Origin: Eumeta japonica
Taxonomy: Eukaryota > Arthropoda > Insecta > Lepidoptera > Psychidae
Reading direction: 5' to 3'
Assembly: GCA_005406025.1 (NCBI GenBank)
Contig: BGZK01000741.1
Coordinates: 124,001 to 188,000 of the forward strand
Length of the DNA stretch: 64,000 bases
Positions 12,201 to 23,269 of this stretch are shown here, piece after piece. Each line of letters opens with the position of its first letter. Position 1 is the stretch's first letter. A model generated the notes under the pieces. That model saw only the letters and a program-made list of their open reading frames with translations, searched no databases and was not told the DNA's origin. A program made the position numbers and the translations under genes.

Positions 12201-13763
12201 GTGCGTTGCTGGCCTCTTGAAAAGGAATAGGATATTCAATTGAGGGGATCGGTTTGATGAAAGGGGAAGAGGGAGACTGGGCCACCGGAGCTCTTACTCA
12301 CTTGACAAAACGTTATGTAGAATTAAAGATAGGATAGATCCACAAAAAAATTATGGAAGTCTGACTTTATGACGAGTGTCACAGGTAGATTGACATGTTG
12401 TGCTTGATAAAATAGGGAAGAAAATGAAAATGATTTCTTAATTATGAATGAAGACGATCGTGACGGGGACGTCACATTCTGATTGCTAAGTGAGTGAAGG
12501 ATATTGGATACATAAAAAAGTTTATTCTATTTTGATTTTTTTTTTACGATTCATATAGTTATTTCTGTTGAAAATTAAATTTGAGTATGCGCTTATCAAG
12601 CAGCAAAAAATTAGCAATAAAGCTCAATTACTGTCTATCGACTTACAGACTACCCGTCAAGCTTAGAACAAAGGAACATTATTATTGACTATAAAATCAT
12701 TTTCATGCAACGAACATAAAAAATAATAATTATCTAATGCTTCATCGAATATCAGGATTTAGCTCACAAATATTTAATTTAATTTTACGAATTCTCACAT
12801 AACTTCTGAAGTTTGTACTTATAAGCACGCACATGTTAATACTACTTATTTTTTGAATTTACAGAGCAAACCGCCAAAAATTTCCTGAAGTCGGTCGACA
12901 GCGCGTGCGTTTTCCACAACGTGTCGTCGCGTTTCGCCGACGGGTTCCGTTTCGGGCTGGGGGCCGAAGTTGGCATATCGACGGCTAGAATTCACGCTAG
13001 AGGTGATTGACCTTTAAGGCTGTTGAAGTGATATTAGCCATGTAATCTAAAGTTAAAGGCATTAAAATTAAATATGGGGTTGGTTACCTGAAATTAATAG
13101 GTGCCATTCTGTTTTCTTCAAAACACTTCTATTCCGACTATCGACGATTTAATTGTTATTTTTCTTTCTATATTACGAAGTATTTATATATATACGTAAT
13201 TAAAGATTAATTTGAAAATTTCTCCAATAGTTGAAATTCGCTTTCACAATTCATTCCTATTTGCTGTAATTAGTAAAAGACCATTGATGTTTAGTGTTAT
13301 TTACAAACTCATTAAAATATCACCTTAATTAATGCAATCTTCATTTAATTTTTCGGCCAGTATGCTTAGTCATGATCCCTGTTCTTTACTTTTAAAATTA
13401 TGTGAGGTTAAAAAAATTCCACCCAGTTTTAGTTAAAATAAATAGTTTATTTCGATTTAGTACCACAGCAATGAATTTAAAAGAAAATTATTATTTCAAA
13501 GTATTATTATCATCTTAAAAACACGCCATATACTTACAAACTGACACAGCGGACATGCTAATTCAATCGATGCCCCTGGCCGCAAACTCTATTATGAGCT
13601 TTCAATCCTAGTTTAAACTTGTCGTCGACGTTAATTCGCAGGGCCGGTCGGCGTCGAAGGGCTCCTGACTACAAAATGGATCCTCGAGGGCGCGGACCAC
13701 ACGGCCGCCGAGTTCAACGAGGGCCGTCGCACTTGGCTGCATGAGAAACTGCCACTCAATTGA
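6111..13763 (+). CDS. P5CS: Delta-1-pyrroline-5-carboxylate synthase, 3' six exons (5' part outside window)
   Basis: Bifunctional mitochondrial enzyme of proline and ornithine synthesis. The kinase half phosphorylates glutamate with ATP; the reductase half reduces gamma-glutamyl phosphate with NADPH to the semialdehyde, which cyclises to pyrroline-5-carboxylate. Six exons (6111-6281, 8801-8989, 10397-10589, 10663-11667, 12865-13002, 13642-13763) have GT/AG introns and join without frameshift or stop into 605 codons. Seen in order: kinase C-terminal half ([48 protein letters not shown]), then from about residue 185 the reductase ([73 protein letters not shown]). The cysteine in DYPAAC (codon 11391-11393) is the family's catalytic residue. 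Family members have about 770-795 residues, so about 170 N-terminal residues, including any mitochondrial presequence, lie upstream. No decay is visible; I judge it functional. Confidence 0.96.
6282..8800 (+). other. P5CS intron a/b (2519 bp)
   Basis: Bounded by gtgata and tctcctccag. It carries a LINE or SINE 3'-tail-like word near 6358-6425 (gtggaaatctatgatctctg, ccttctgggacataggcg, attatt tail) that recurs at 35028-35100, a decayed Helitron-end word at 6658-6690, and a full SINE-like repeat at 6868-7215. The rest is plain AT-rich DNA. Confidence 0.8.
6868..7215 (-). repeat. SINE-like dispersed repeat, near-complete minus copy
   Basis: Read on the minus strand it runs from gaggggcaaacgagcatg through cactcgcaacctcg and ggaactctcactcactcga to gtgctgcagccaagttgacc. 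The same order of words appears on the + strand at 12110, 15330 and 50420, and the 3' part alone near 49925. The family is common in Lepidoptera to my knowledge. Non-coding; the frames inside it are spurious. Confidence 0.6.
8801..8989 (+). CDS. P5CS: P5CS exon b (glutamate kinase domain)
   Basis: 63 codons, phase 0 at both ends. The acceptor is tctcctccag and the donor gtataa. It encodes [20 protein letters not shown], the [12 protein letters not shown] strand and loop of the amino-acid kinase fold, and ends at VEFGQKSK. The start of this exon corresponds to the position where mammalian P5CS is alternatively spliced by two residues. Confidence 0.95.
8990..10396 (+). other. P5CS intron b/c (1407 bp)
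   Basis: Bounded by gtataa and ccgaaacag. Around 9700-9800 it holds words such as accgaatttcaagtcgtt shared with Helitron-like relics elsewhere in the window. Nothing else is recognisable. Confidence 0.8.
10397..10589 (+). CDS. P5CS: P5CS exon c (end of kinase domain and linker)
   Basis: 64 codons plus one base. The acceptor is ccgaaacag and the donor gtatgt. It encodes [28 protein letters not shown] and GRKVGTFF, the end of the kinase fold, and a short non-conserved linker ([15 protein letters not shown]) into the reductase half. It is followed by an intron of only 73 bp. Confidence 0.95.
10663..11667 (+). CDS. P5CS: P5CS exon d (gamma-glutamyl-phosphate reductase core)
   Basis: 1005 bp, the largest exon, carrying nearly the whole aldehyde-dehydrogenase-like reductase domain. 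Acceptor tgtttctttcag, donor gtgaga. Visible motifs are [64 protein letters not shown] (nucleotide-binding region), [44 protein letters not shown] with the active-site Cys, VKIHAGPKL and [20 protein letters not shown]. The frame starts two bases into a codon shared with the previous exon and ends one base into the next. Confidence 0.97.
11668..12864 (+). other. P5CS intron d/e (1197 bp)
   Basis: Bounded by gtgaga and gaatttacag. It contains one SINE-like repeat on the sense strand (12110-12330); the rest is AT-rich and featureless. Confidence 0.8.
12110..12330 (+). repeat. SINE-like dispersed repeat (gggcaaac family)
   Basis: Contains ggggcaaacaagaacgcgag, catggatactcgcagtctca, gaggagtcaccagtgcgttg and ctcttactcacttgac, in the same order as the copies at 15330, 50420 and (inverted) 6868. 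It lies inside a P5CS intron in sense orientation. The distal third of the family is missing here. Confidence 0.6.
12865..13002 (+). CDS. P5CS: P5CS exon e (reductase domain)
   Basis: 138 bp with two leading bases and one trailing base of split codons. The acceptor is gaatttacag and the donor gtgatt. It encodes [19 protein letters not shown] followed by [20 protein letters not shown] and ARIHAR, the strongly conserved C-terminal reductase segment. Confidence 0.95.
13003..13641 (+). other. P5CS intron e/f (639 bp)
   Basis: Bounded by gtgatt and ttaattcgcag. AT-rich, no repeat or reading frame of note. Confidence 0.85.
13642..13763 (+). CDS. P5CS: P5CS terminal exon with stop
   Basis: Starts after ttaattcgcag and reads [19 protein letters not shown], then EKLPLN and the stop TGA at 13761-13763. 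[13 protein letters not shown] is the conserved P5CS C-terminal signature. The tail after it differs from vertebrate enzymes, which is usual for insects. Confidence 0.95.
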
Positions 13764-14050
13764 CCGATTAAGGATCGTGTGTCTTACGTCTCCCGGATTA
13801 TGGGAGCGCTTAAGGGATTATGGTCTCGCGTAGGCCCTTGATCCCGTATTCGACCTTTTACGTATAAATACTGATGTAAGGATAATGTTCATCGTCGGTT
13901 TTAGTTGAGACGATTCCAAGGTATTTTTATTCAAATAGCGTTGTAAATATAATGATTTCGTAAAAAGTATGCACTTTTGAGTGATAAATTGAGGTTGTTA
14001 GAAATTATTTTACTTGTATTTTGTAATATGTATAATATTTTTATGGTATA

Positions 14051-14056
14051 AATAAA
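14051..14056 (+). promoter_or_regulatory. Polyadenylation signal of P5CS
   Basis: A canonical AATAAA lies 288 bp after the P5CS stop. The stretch 13764 to about 14075 is then the 3' UTR. No earlier AATAAA is seen in it. Confidence 0.75.
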
Positions 14057-14227
14057 GAGGAATTAAAATTATAATGTATTACTTTCCTACCGTATTTTTA
14101 TTGATAAACTGTTTTATACGATTCGTCAGTAAGCTATGCATTGAGATTTTTGCTTTTCAATATTTGCACTTCGTAATAAACATTGTGTTTCGGAAACAAA
14201 AAGCAGTAGTGTCATTTTATTTGTACG

Positions 14228-14500
14228 GGTGCTGGTGGCTCAGCGGTAAAGTGCACTGATTTCTAACCTTGAGATTCAGGGTTTGATTCTGACTACAGGC
14301 GAATTAGCCAATTAGTTTTTAGCTAAAGTCACATTGAAAACTATTCTCCCTGTGCCTCGAAGTGCATGTTAAACCATTAGTCTTAGATGCTATCGCATTG
14401 GTCACCACAGTAATCAGCAGCCTTCGTCCCACACTAGACGAGATTCGAAGGACTAAAAGATTGAACTTAAGGATTAATTAAACGATTAAAGTGAAAGGGC
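14228..14500 (+). repeat. tRNA-derived SINE
   Basis: An A-box-like TGGCTCAGCGG at 14236-14246 and a B-box-like GGTTTGATTC at 14280-14289 have tRNA-like spacing, and are followed by a non-tRNA body (ctccctgtgcctcgaagtgc, catgttaaaccattagtctt). This is the structure of a pol III-transcribed SINE. It starts about 160 bp after the P5CS polyadenylation signal. Confidence 0.6.
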
Positions 14501-15329
14501 ATCAATCGAAAACGAAAAGATCGTGGGAGCGTAACGTCACGCACGTAAAATAGGACAAATGAATAACTACAATACTATTATACTGTATAGGAAAATAAAT
14601 AACAGCATCACAATATTAAGTAAATTAAGTAAACAAAATCTATTTTCGCACACTTTATAAGACAAGTCCTAACCACTAAACTGCCACGGGCCAGCGTGGA
14701 TACTCGTACATAAATTGTAGGGTGTGGTGCGCCATTGAGATTTAAATTCAAGTGCTGCTCCAAAGTGTAAGGAGGGTCGCTTTATAATGGGGTCATATAA
14801 CAGAAACGAGGGTGCTGTTCTTATTATATCTCACTCATTGTTGACTGGAAAAGAAGCTCTATCTATTTTCGTAGGATTAAAAAAATTAATTATAAATTAA
14901 TAAACTTAATAAAATTGTTTTCGTCCTTTTTTCATGTTATTATTCTTTGCGTGTTATTTATTGGTATTGACGTCTGCAAGTAGATAATTTTGAGACTTTT
15001 TTTGAATGCAAACATGTTATAATTTAATTTGCAAGAAAGACCAAAATGTAAGAATGTCTTATAAAATGAGAAACACCCTTATCCTAATATACTTTTAGCG
15101 ATTAGCTGTGATGCTGGAGTGTGATGAATTCGATGCCGGTTAAACATAACTAGTTAAGTGTTTCGTTCAAGCTTGAACAGCTTAGGTTTCAAGCCCTTTG
15201 ACCTGAAATGAAAACATTATGGGAGGGTGTGCGTCAGCAGCAACAACAACAAAAACGCAGATTATATGCTGTCTTTCTTATTTTTAAAGGTTTTTTTTAT
15301 AGCGCTGTCGAAGCTTAAACGAGCAGGCT

Positions 15330-15595
15330 TGTTATTAGAGATGTACGGTCCCCGCCTACCACGGACATTCGCAACCTCAAAGGGTGCACCGGTGCGAGGG
15401 AATAGGATATCTAATGAAGGGGGATCGGTTTGATGGAAAGGTGAGAGAGGGACGTGGGACATGAAACTCTCAATCACTGGACGAAATACAACAGCGAAAG
15501 CTGCCGCTTTATATCCGTATTTTGTGATAGCGTGATACTTTATTGGTCCACCCGGTCAAATTTTGTGCTGCAGTCAAATTGGCCACAATGCCATT
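15330..15595 (+). repeat. SINE-like dispersed repeat (gggcaaac family)
   Basis: Shares ggacattcgcaacctcaaag, ggtgcgagggaataggatat and gaaactctcaatcactggac with the copies at 12110 and 50420, and its end (gtgctgcagtcaaattggcc) with the minus copy at 6868. The 5' part is diverged or truncated. Confidence 0.55.
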
Positions 15596-16591
15596 AGTAT
15601 TGTTAATCTCGAAACAAAATAAGTAATTCAAGTTGAAACTTCTAGCTATATTCAGAAGCCATAAATTTATTACTAAAATTTTGTTACGTATGTGAGCAAT
15701 GCCATAGACAATTTTTACCCGATAATGGTGAAAGAAAGGAAAGTGACGATCGCAGCAGTGTATGTTTGTTAATATACTATTAAATTATATATTAACTACT
15801 TATTTTGATAAAAGTCTTGAGCTTTGTTTTATAGATCAGCATACCATAGACTATGTGACGTCATGTTATTTTAAACATGGCGAATGTAACTTGCATAATA
15901 CGCAATATAGGTTAAAGGTTTTAATTTGTAGATTATGAAAATGTATGTTTGTTCTATGATGCAAATGTATGTGTGTATGTAATGAATATTTTAATTTAAT
16001 TGAGTTTTCATGGAATGCCTTTGTGAAAGTAATATTCGATAAGTATGAAAAAAAACTAACAAAATAGGCTAGGTGTTTTTTTAACAACTAATAGTTACAA
16101 TATAAAATCATAAGTGGTTTTTAGGTTTGGAAAATAAATTATATAATAACAGCTAAATAAAATTCGAGGCTTCTCTTCATTCGAAAATTCGAACAACGCT
16201 TGCAGCTTCACGGTTCAGTAACTATTAGTAGTCAGTTAAATAAATACCCAGCTTAGCTTACATTTATTAGTTTTTTTCTATTACTCAGTCAAGGTTCAGC
16301 CTTTCGACTTTCATTTTCAGTATATATCTATTTACATTTACAGATTGTGGGACAGTCAATTTCTCGTATAGGAATAACATTATGAGGGTTAAAGTTAAAC
16401 AACTTACCGAAATTTCTGAACTTTGACGAGTCTCCTTCGGGAACCTTCACAAACTATTTAAGGCGGCCTAAGTTAGGTTCAAGTAATCTGAATTCAACTC
16501 ATAGCAGACCACTACTGGCGAGCGAAGTCTTCAATTCCAATCCTAGACGACATAATGTTCTCAATACTGTAATAAATATTCGTTAGTATTG

Positions 16592-16651
16592 AGGAATAGA
16601 GTTCCATGTACACATTATTACCTAATAATGTGTACATGGAACTCTATTCCT
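16592..16651. repeat. Perfect 29-bp palindrome with 2-bp spacer
   Basis: The arm 16592-16620 (starts aggaatagagttcc) is the exact reverse complement of 16623-16651, separated by cc. The transcript would form a very stable hairpin. No flanking terminal repeats or target duplication are obvious. Confidence 0.9.
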
Positions 16652-17909
16652 GTTAATAAGAGTCATAATAGTGATCTAATTACAAACATATGTTTTAATA
16701 CGATGTGAAACATCTATTGATGTGCTTCGGCAGCTGGCGTGACGACATACGACACGACGCTTTTTCATGCCGTCATGATCTTCTTTGCCGCCGCTCTCTA
16801 TCAGCACCTGCTACACTCCCTTGGGTGTACGTGGCACGTGTACTAAATACTTTGCTTCTCCGCGTGTTTTGTATTTTTACTCTGTACCTGTATATTACTA
16901 TGTAATGACAATAATAAAAAAATGAATTTATTTTATTAATGCAACGAATTTTTTTTTCCACATTTATTTATTAGTTGTCTATAATTATAAATTCTTTAGA
17001 CAGCTATCAATTTCAATGTTTCATAACTGTCGGGCGTTCCATCTTGTACATTTGTCGATACTAGGTAACCTGTGCGAATACCTTCGCATCAATAGTAATA
17101 TAATTAAGTAGAAATAAATAAATGTAAATATTTATTAATTTTAAGTATTTTATTTTTAAAAATAGTAACAAAATTAGTCTTATATTAATATTATATCGGT
17201 ACAGTATTATACATATAAGCTCTTTTTTAATACTTCATACCGACAAAAACACTTTAAAAAAATAATATATAAATATGCCAACAGATGGCTTTAAATAAAC
17301 TTTTTAACGAGGAAAAATAATATTCAAATTGGCGTATCAAACATTAAGTTGGATAATGTATAAAGGGAGATGTTTCATACCTACTAAAAATATCTTAAAT
17401 AAAAAATATTTATCGATATAATGAATTTGAAGAAACTACGGATATTGTATATGGATTTATAAAGATGAGTTTGAAAATTTAGAATAATAATACCAATTGA
17501 AAACCTCTTTTATTTGTCACAAGGTTTACAAATACTTAGACATTGAAAAATAATATAGCCGAGAATAATTTTTGGAAACATGATAAATTGTATGTCTTAA
17601 ATATTTTTGTATTGGACAGTAAATGGTTATTTATGGTTGAGAACATGAAAATTGAAATTTGTTCTTCCATTGGCTAACGTTAGTGTAATTTAAATTCTAG
17701 ATTTCAATGCAAATACTTGCTTTTAGACGTTTAACAATATATACTGTCGGGGAATAAATTCTTTCGTAATTTATAAATAAAAGTTGCAGTAAAATCTCTT
17801 TGGTGGTGCTGTTTGTATCTGGCTAGTTTTAATATCACTAAATAGATGACATTTTTAATAAAGAAAAGACAGTGTCCTGCCATTTTTCGATGGATTTCTG
17901 TTTGCCAAA

Positions 17910-18550
17910 ATGAATGAATCTAACGAAGAAATTCGATACATTTTGAAGCTTAATTATCAAAAAGAGAAAAATGTTACGCAAGCTGCGAAAATAATTTGTG
18001 ACATTTCTGCATCTCATACAATGTCCATAAGAATAACACAAAACTAGTTCAAGCGTTTTTAGTTTGGTAATTTTGATGTCAAAAATGAACCTCGCTCTGG
18101 TCGACTTATTACTGATAAAGTCGAAGCCATTTTGAAAAAAGTACAGCAAGATCGGCATATTAGTTCTTACAACATAGCTAAAGAACTGATGATTGACCAA
18201 AAAACAATTCAAATCTATTTGAAAAAAGCTGGACATACAAAAAACATGTGCTTGGGTCCCACACGAGCTTAATGAAAGAAATTTAATGAATCGTGTACTC
18301 ATTTAAAATTCTCTATTGAAACGTAATGAAACCGAATAGTTTTTGAAAATATTGATCATTTGCAATGAAAAATGGAGTACCTATGACAAGAAGGTGTGAA
18401 TAAGATTATTTTTAAAAGGTAAACAAGCTCCACAGACTATAGCGAAATTTGGATTATGAACCCTTCCATGGAGGGATTGGAAGGGACTGTTGAAATTATT
18501 TGTAACAGTTTTACTGATCAGTTGTGCCAAAATTTCTACAGTATTGGGAT
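17910..18550 (+). pseudogene. Mariner-like transposase pseudogene (a)
   Basis: Reading + from ATG at 17910, the translation follows the mariner transposase N-terminal DNA-binding region: a first helix-turn-helix (VTQAAKIICD), then FGNFDVKNEPRSGR and a second helix-turn-helix (QDRHISSYNIAKELMIDQKT). In-frame stops fall within FKRF and after the PTRA segment. Further on, a decayed KQAPQTIAKFGL is followed by WRDWKG of the catalytic domain. The third catalytic Asp region is not recognisable. A dead cut-and-paste transposon remnant. Confidence 0.75.
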
Positions 18551-18559
18551 TATGTCAGT

Positions 18560-21500
18560 ACCTACAAAATAGCAATAAGTTGTTTAACAAAACATCATAT
18601 CTAAATATAATAATTAAATGTAAGTAAAATACGATGAAATATTATCTCGAATTTCTATATAAAATACGAAAAAAGGTTTTTTCCGACTTTATATATGGAA
18701 AATATTAATTAATTTTCACAAAATGAGAATAATTTGAATCCTATTTTATCGAACCTACCGTTCTACAGTTTTGTTAAAGACCAAATATGGTAAAAGATAA
18801 TAAATAAATCATACTTTTTATTAATTCGATAATATTCACTGCGGGCAAATTCGAGGCGGGTTTTGCGATGAAAACTCCGGTTTTGCATCTAGGAATTTTC
18901 AGGAAACTAGCCAATATGCTAATCGCCGCGAGGCTTATATAGCGTTCATCGCTGCGGCGGAACCAATGGAATTTACATAACTGATGCGGGCTTGACCTCT
19001 ATTAACTACACAAATATAAGCTCGAACCATTTCAGTAGTGGCGTGATTTGAATACTGAGACGCGGTTTTTGAACCTTTTCTTATTAGTAAGCGAAAAACT
19101 AAGCCTGTTCGCCTAGTATTTTGGTGTTTGAGTACGAAATAAAATTACTTTGGCTCAGCTAAGAAAATATTCGCACAGAGAGATGTTATAAAAAATACAT
19201 CATGCATAAATGCAATCTCTATACCCCGAATAAAACGATTAATTAAAAATGCCTGTAAAATGTGTATAGACACAGTATAAATAGTTAAGTAACAACAACG
19301 TCAACCAATGCAGTTTCAACTGTTCTGTTTACCATTGAAAGTGGTTATTAGTTCGTCTTTGTAAGGATAGTATTTTCAACAATAGTAAGATATGGCTATA
19401 TGTTCAAGAGTTTTGGGGTTATATTGATGTATGAGAATTCAAAACGAGCAGTATCACAAGGGCTAGAAAATGTTGAGAAAAGTTTAAATTCCTAAAAACC
19501 TTTTTATATTAAAAAATAATTGATAAAAATATTTTTTTTGAAATGCCTTACGGTCCCGGGATAGTTAAAATTTCTTGACTTTGTATTTTTTGGTAAATAA
19601 AAGTACTCAAGTATTTGTCTTTCGTTGAAATGATTGTCAATTCATTTATATTATGATCATTATGACAATTGATTCGGCATTAACGTATGTAGTTATTGAT
19701 GGTTTACATTCGTTTTCTAATACAAATAAACATTTGAATTTTTATGGAAGTTATTACAAAGGTAAAGGATTTATAATACCACAAGCTTCCACCCGCGGTT
19801 CCACCTCGTCTAGATATATTCGAATTTCTTTATCTTTTATAGTAAGCAATATTCCGTTACTCATGATTTTAATCCCGATTTTGTTCTCGATTTCAATTCT
19901 GATTCCATTATCGGTGCCGATCTCAACTCAGATCGTGGTTTTGTTATAGATTCCAAAAGAATTGTCTCAGAGAAAGTATGCATTTTTATAACATTTTTGT
20001 AACCTTTGTCATTATCCGGCCTATGAATTCTATCTCTATGCAAAAACAATCACCTCGTAACGTTGCTGTGAGATTGAAGGAAATACGAATAAAGACACTT
20101 TGGTATTCATAATACTGGTAGAAATATTATATAATATTATTAGTAGAAATTTTAGTAATTATTTTTAGTAGTATTGCCTCGCTCCATATAGTTAAACACT
20201 ATTTCTATCCAAAACTTTTTCGACTTTATAATAGATAACAGGCGTGGCTACATATCTTAATACTCATTTCTGTGCTGGGATAACTTAACATCAAAATAAA
20301 TTAGACCGCATATAACGCAGAGCTGATCAAAAGGTCGTCGATCCAATGATCTCCGGTCGACTTGGCTCCCAGATCTTGCGAAGAGATGTAACAGCTCTTT
20401 GCATATTTTATCGCATAAATTGAGGAAATCCTGCGAGCAATAGTTGCTGTTATATCAGTCGCTAAGTTCTGGCATCGTGCCACTCGTCGTACGTCTACTC
20501 CTCTATCACATAGACGTTTGGCGGTCTTTCAGAACACGTTTTATTAGCAACATTTTGGCATGGACCGATCTTCCGCTAGCGGTGTTTCTAGATAGATACA
20601 ACATTGGGACCAGTTAGTGAAATACTTGCTTTAAAAAAAATAGGAATGCATTGAGTCAACCTATGGTGGACGGTTAAGGTGGTTCTCAATTATTATATTG
20701 ATTCAAATGTTCGTTTGTCCATAAGGACAAATCGTACAAATCCATATGTACCAATCCGTACGTACCGATCCATAAGGATTGGTACGTACAATATATACGT
20801 TGTCTTTTGATGGGATTCAGAATCACGCTTGGAATCTGGTTTAGGATCGGGATTAGAATCTAAATTGTTATTAAAATCGGGATCGAGGATTCAGAGTTTA
20901 CTCTGAATTTGCGACACTGATGTATAGATCATTGTCGCAGTCTGGCCAAAAGAAGATTTTATTTAATTAAATCGTATATCTTAATTCACATACGATATAC
21001 CTTTTCCTAAATCGTGCGAGTGAAAGTGGTAGTTGGTGGGAGGTTTCTATTTAATATTAAGAATAATAAAGAAATAGTAGATGGTTAATTTGGTACCACT
21101 TATTTTTGGTTTTTATCACAAACTGTGATTAATACAGTTTTCTGAATTGCCTCCCAACATGATTTAAATTGCCTTCCAATATGAAAGCAAATTTAAAGAC
21201 GCATTCACGTCAAAGGTTTTTACATGGTTCATTAATGAAAATATGACATAAATTATGACATCGATTATTTATTAAAGTATATTAATATTTCTGACATAAA
21301 AGCTCACTTTTAACTTAAAGAAATAAATTGATAGAATAGTATTAAGAAAAGAAAACGACTTAATATTCAGTCATAAAAAGATATAAAAGAGATGCAAATG
21401 TCTGCATAATGGAGGTCACAGTGTTGTACAAACCGTTCAACATCGCAAACGAAATTAAATAAAGTAAGTAGGTCAATTTTCTCAGTTTCTTATTCAGTTT

Positions 21501-22645
21501 TCAGAGCGTTGCCGTTTGTAGGCCCTATCACAAGAATTGTTTGTTGGTCTTGAATTTTCGGATCATGGTATAGTAGCTTTTGCGATTGCTACGGGTAAAT
21601 GAATTCTCATTCGGGAATCAATAAGAAAAAAATTGGGAAATTTAAAGGGCATTTTATTTATTTAATTTCTTTTTCCCCGACCAAATTACTTCCACATACA
21701 TGTTGCGTATGAAAATATTTATTCGGTAAATATGAAATTGAGAGTTCAGCCCTTTGTAACGCCCGTGCCGCCTGTCCAGCGGAAAAAATATAACGAAATT
21801 TTTTAAGCGATCCGAATTTTTCGTCTGCGCGGTCTGTTAAAAATACCACCGTTATTTGGATACGCGCACAGTTCGTTATCTGTGTATTAAATTTCGTATT
21901 TTAGATAAAGCACATTATTTCATAACCTTCTGTAAAATAATCTGCGATAAACACGATCAAATTTATAAATTAACAATCAAATCGTTTGTAATGACGTATA
22001 CGTGTTTACAGCGAAACTTATTTGACTAGAGAATTCGTCACTATAAATTGAATTGATTGTGAAACGAACTTTGTGATTGCTACTCGGTTGAAGTTATGTA
22101 AGTTTGATTTACGTTTTTTAGATGTTCATAGCTAGATAAATATAAAGTTGAAGTGAAGGCAGAGATATTCGAAACTAAATCCATGATACGTCACGAGTTT
22201 GAAAAATATATCGCTTTTTACAATGTCACAAGACACAGAACACTATAAGATAACATGGCTTATGGTTTAAAAATACTTATTGTTAATTTTAATTGTCTTG
22301 TTAATGAGAAAATGTATTTTTATCATTATGTATAAAATTTGGCATGTGAAAAATTAGGGAGTAGAATTAATCGGTATTTTGCAGACGGTGTAAAGTTTGA
22401 CATTGGAGAAATAGAAAGAAGTATTCCCTAACACGTCAAATGGTGTAAAATGACATTTGTAAGAAACATCGTTGTACACGAACTTAAAATAGGGATGCTT
22501 TGGCTAACTATAAAATCCTCCTGTCATTAAATTTCATTCAAATAATAATTATTTATTCTAACGTCAATCGTTAATGTAAAAAATAAAACGGTGTTATATT
22601 GGAATTAAGTATTGTTATTATAGGAGGTGTTCTATTTGAATTAAT
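18560..22645. other. Intergenic stretch with repeat relics
   Basis: No gene seen. It holds a GC-richer 220-bp patch at 18840-19070, Helitron-like bodies at 19780-19945 (minus) and 20815-20895 (plus), an imperfect 14-bp hairpin at 20759-20790 (one mismatch, 4-base loop), and a minus-strand open stretch at 20301-20483 that matches nothing I know. Confidence 0.5.
19780..19945 (-). mobile_element. Helitron-like relic
   Basis: Starts with ttccacccgcggttccacct, the reverse of the terminal hairpin seen in other copies, followed by the body words ttttgttctcgatttc, attctgattcc and ccgatctcaactc that recur at 26.0 and 50.9 kb. Non-coding. Confidence 0.45.
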
Positions 22646-22649
22646 CGAT

Positions 22650-23262
22650 ACTAATATTATAAATGCGAAAGTGTGTCTGTTTGTCTGTTGCTTTTTCATG
22701 CTTAAACCCCTGAACCTATTTAGGTGCAATTTGGTATAGAAATAGTTTAGTCCCGGGGAAGGACAAAGCCTACTTTTTGTTTGTTTGACTGTCCGTTCGT
22801 CTGTATGGTTTTTTATGGCTCACAATATTACAAAAGCGATTATTTGTGTCGATGTTTGACTGCTTGTAACTTAATCATGCATAAACGGCTGGATGGATGT
22901 AAATGAAATTTTGCTAAATTTCGTTTTTCGAAATTTCGAAAAATAAATTTCGGTTGCTACCGAATAGAATATTTTCTGGATTATATGCATTTATATATTA
23001 TATCTCCCTCTAATATATGTCTGTTCAATAATTCACAAGAAACCGGAATCAATATCGGGATCGATATCGCCATCGAGAGCGATTGAAAAAAAGAGAGACG
23101 CAGATTTGGAATAGAGATTAGACCGAATTGGTACTAGCCGTGAAATCGGACGTTAAGTCGAAGACGGGATTGGATTGGTATCGGTGAGAGCAACTTTACT
23201 TGATGTAAAAAATGAGGAATTCATTGTATTTTCATGCGGGTGGAGCCGCGGGCAAAAGCTAG
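22650..23262 (+). mobile_element. Non-autonomous Helitron-like element
   Basis: Starts at about 22650 with ctaatattataaatgcgaaa and a (tgtctgtt)n-like word typical of lepidopteran repeat 5' ends. It ends at 23262 with gcgggtggagccgcgggc, a short spacer and CTAG, next to a T. A GC hairpin followed within about 10 bases by CTAG and insertion next to T are the Helitron 3' hallmarks. It has no Rep/helicase frame, so it depends on another element. This is the best preserved of the family here. Confidence 0.55.
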
Positions 23263-23269
23263 TATTAAT

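Larger units (their letters stand above)
14500..17905. other. Intergenic AT-rich stretch with repeats
   Basis: No gene seen. It contains a SINE-like repeat (15330-15595), a 29-bp perfect palindrome (16592-16651), and a moderately GC-rich 100-bp patch at 16725-16850 that I cannot interpret. Confidence 0.6.

Noticed and set aside
17838..18302. Minus-strand open frame of 154 codons
   Set aside because: It is the antisense shadow of the mariner transposase pseudogene on the + strand.
20301..20483. Minus-strand frame (ATIARRISSIYAIKYAKSC) that looks protein-like
   Set aside because: Short, with no continuation in neighbouring sequence and no recognised family; left as part of an unannotated stretch.
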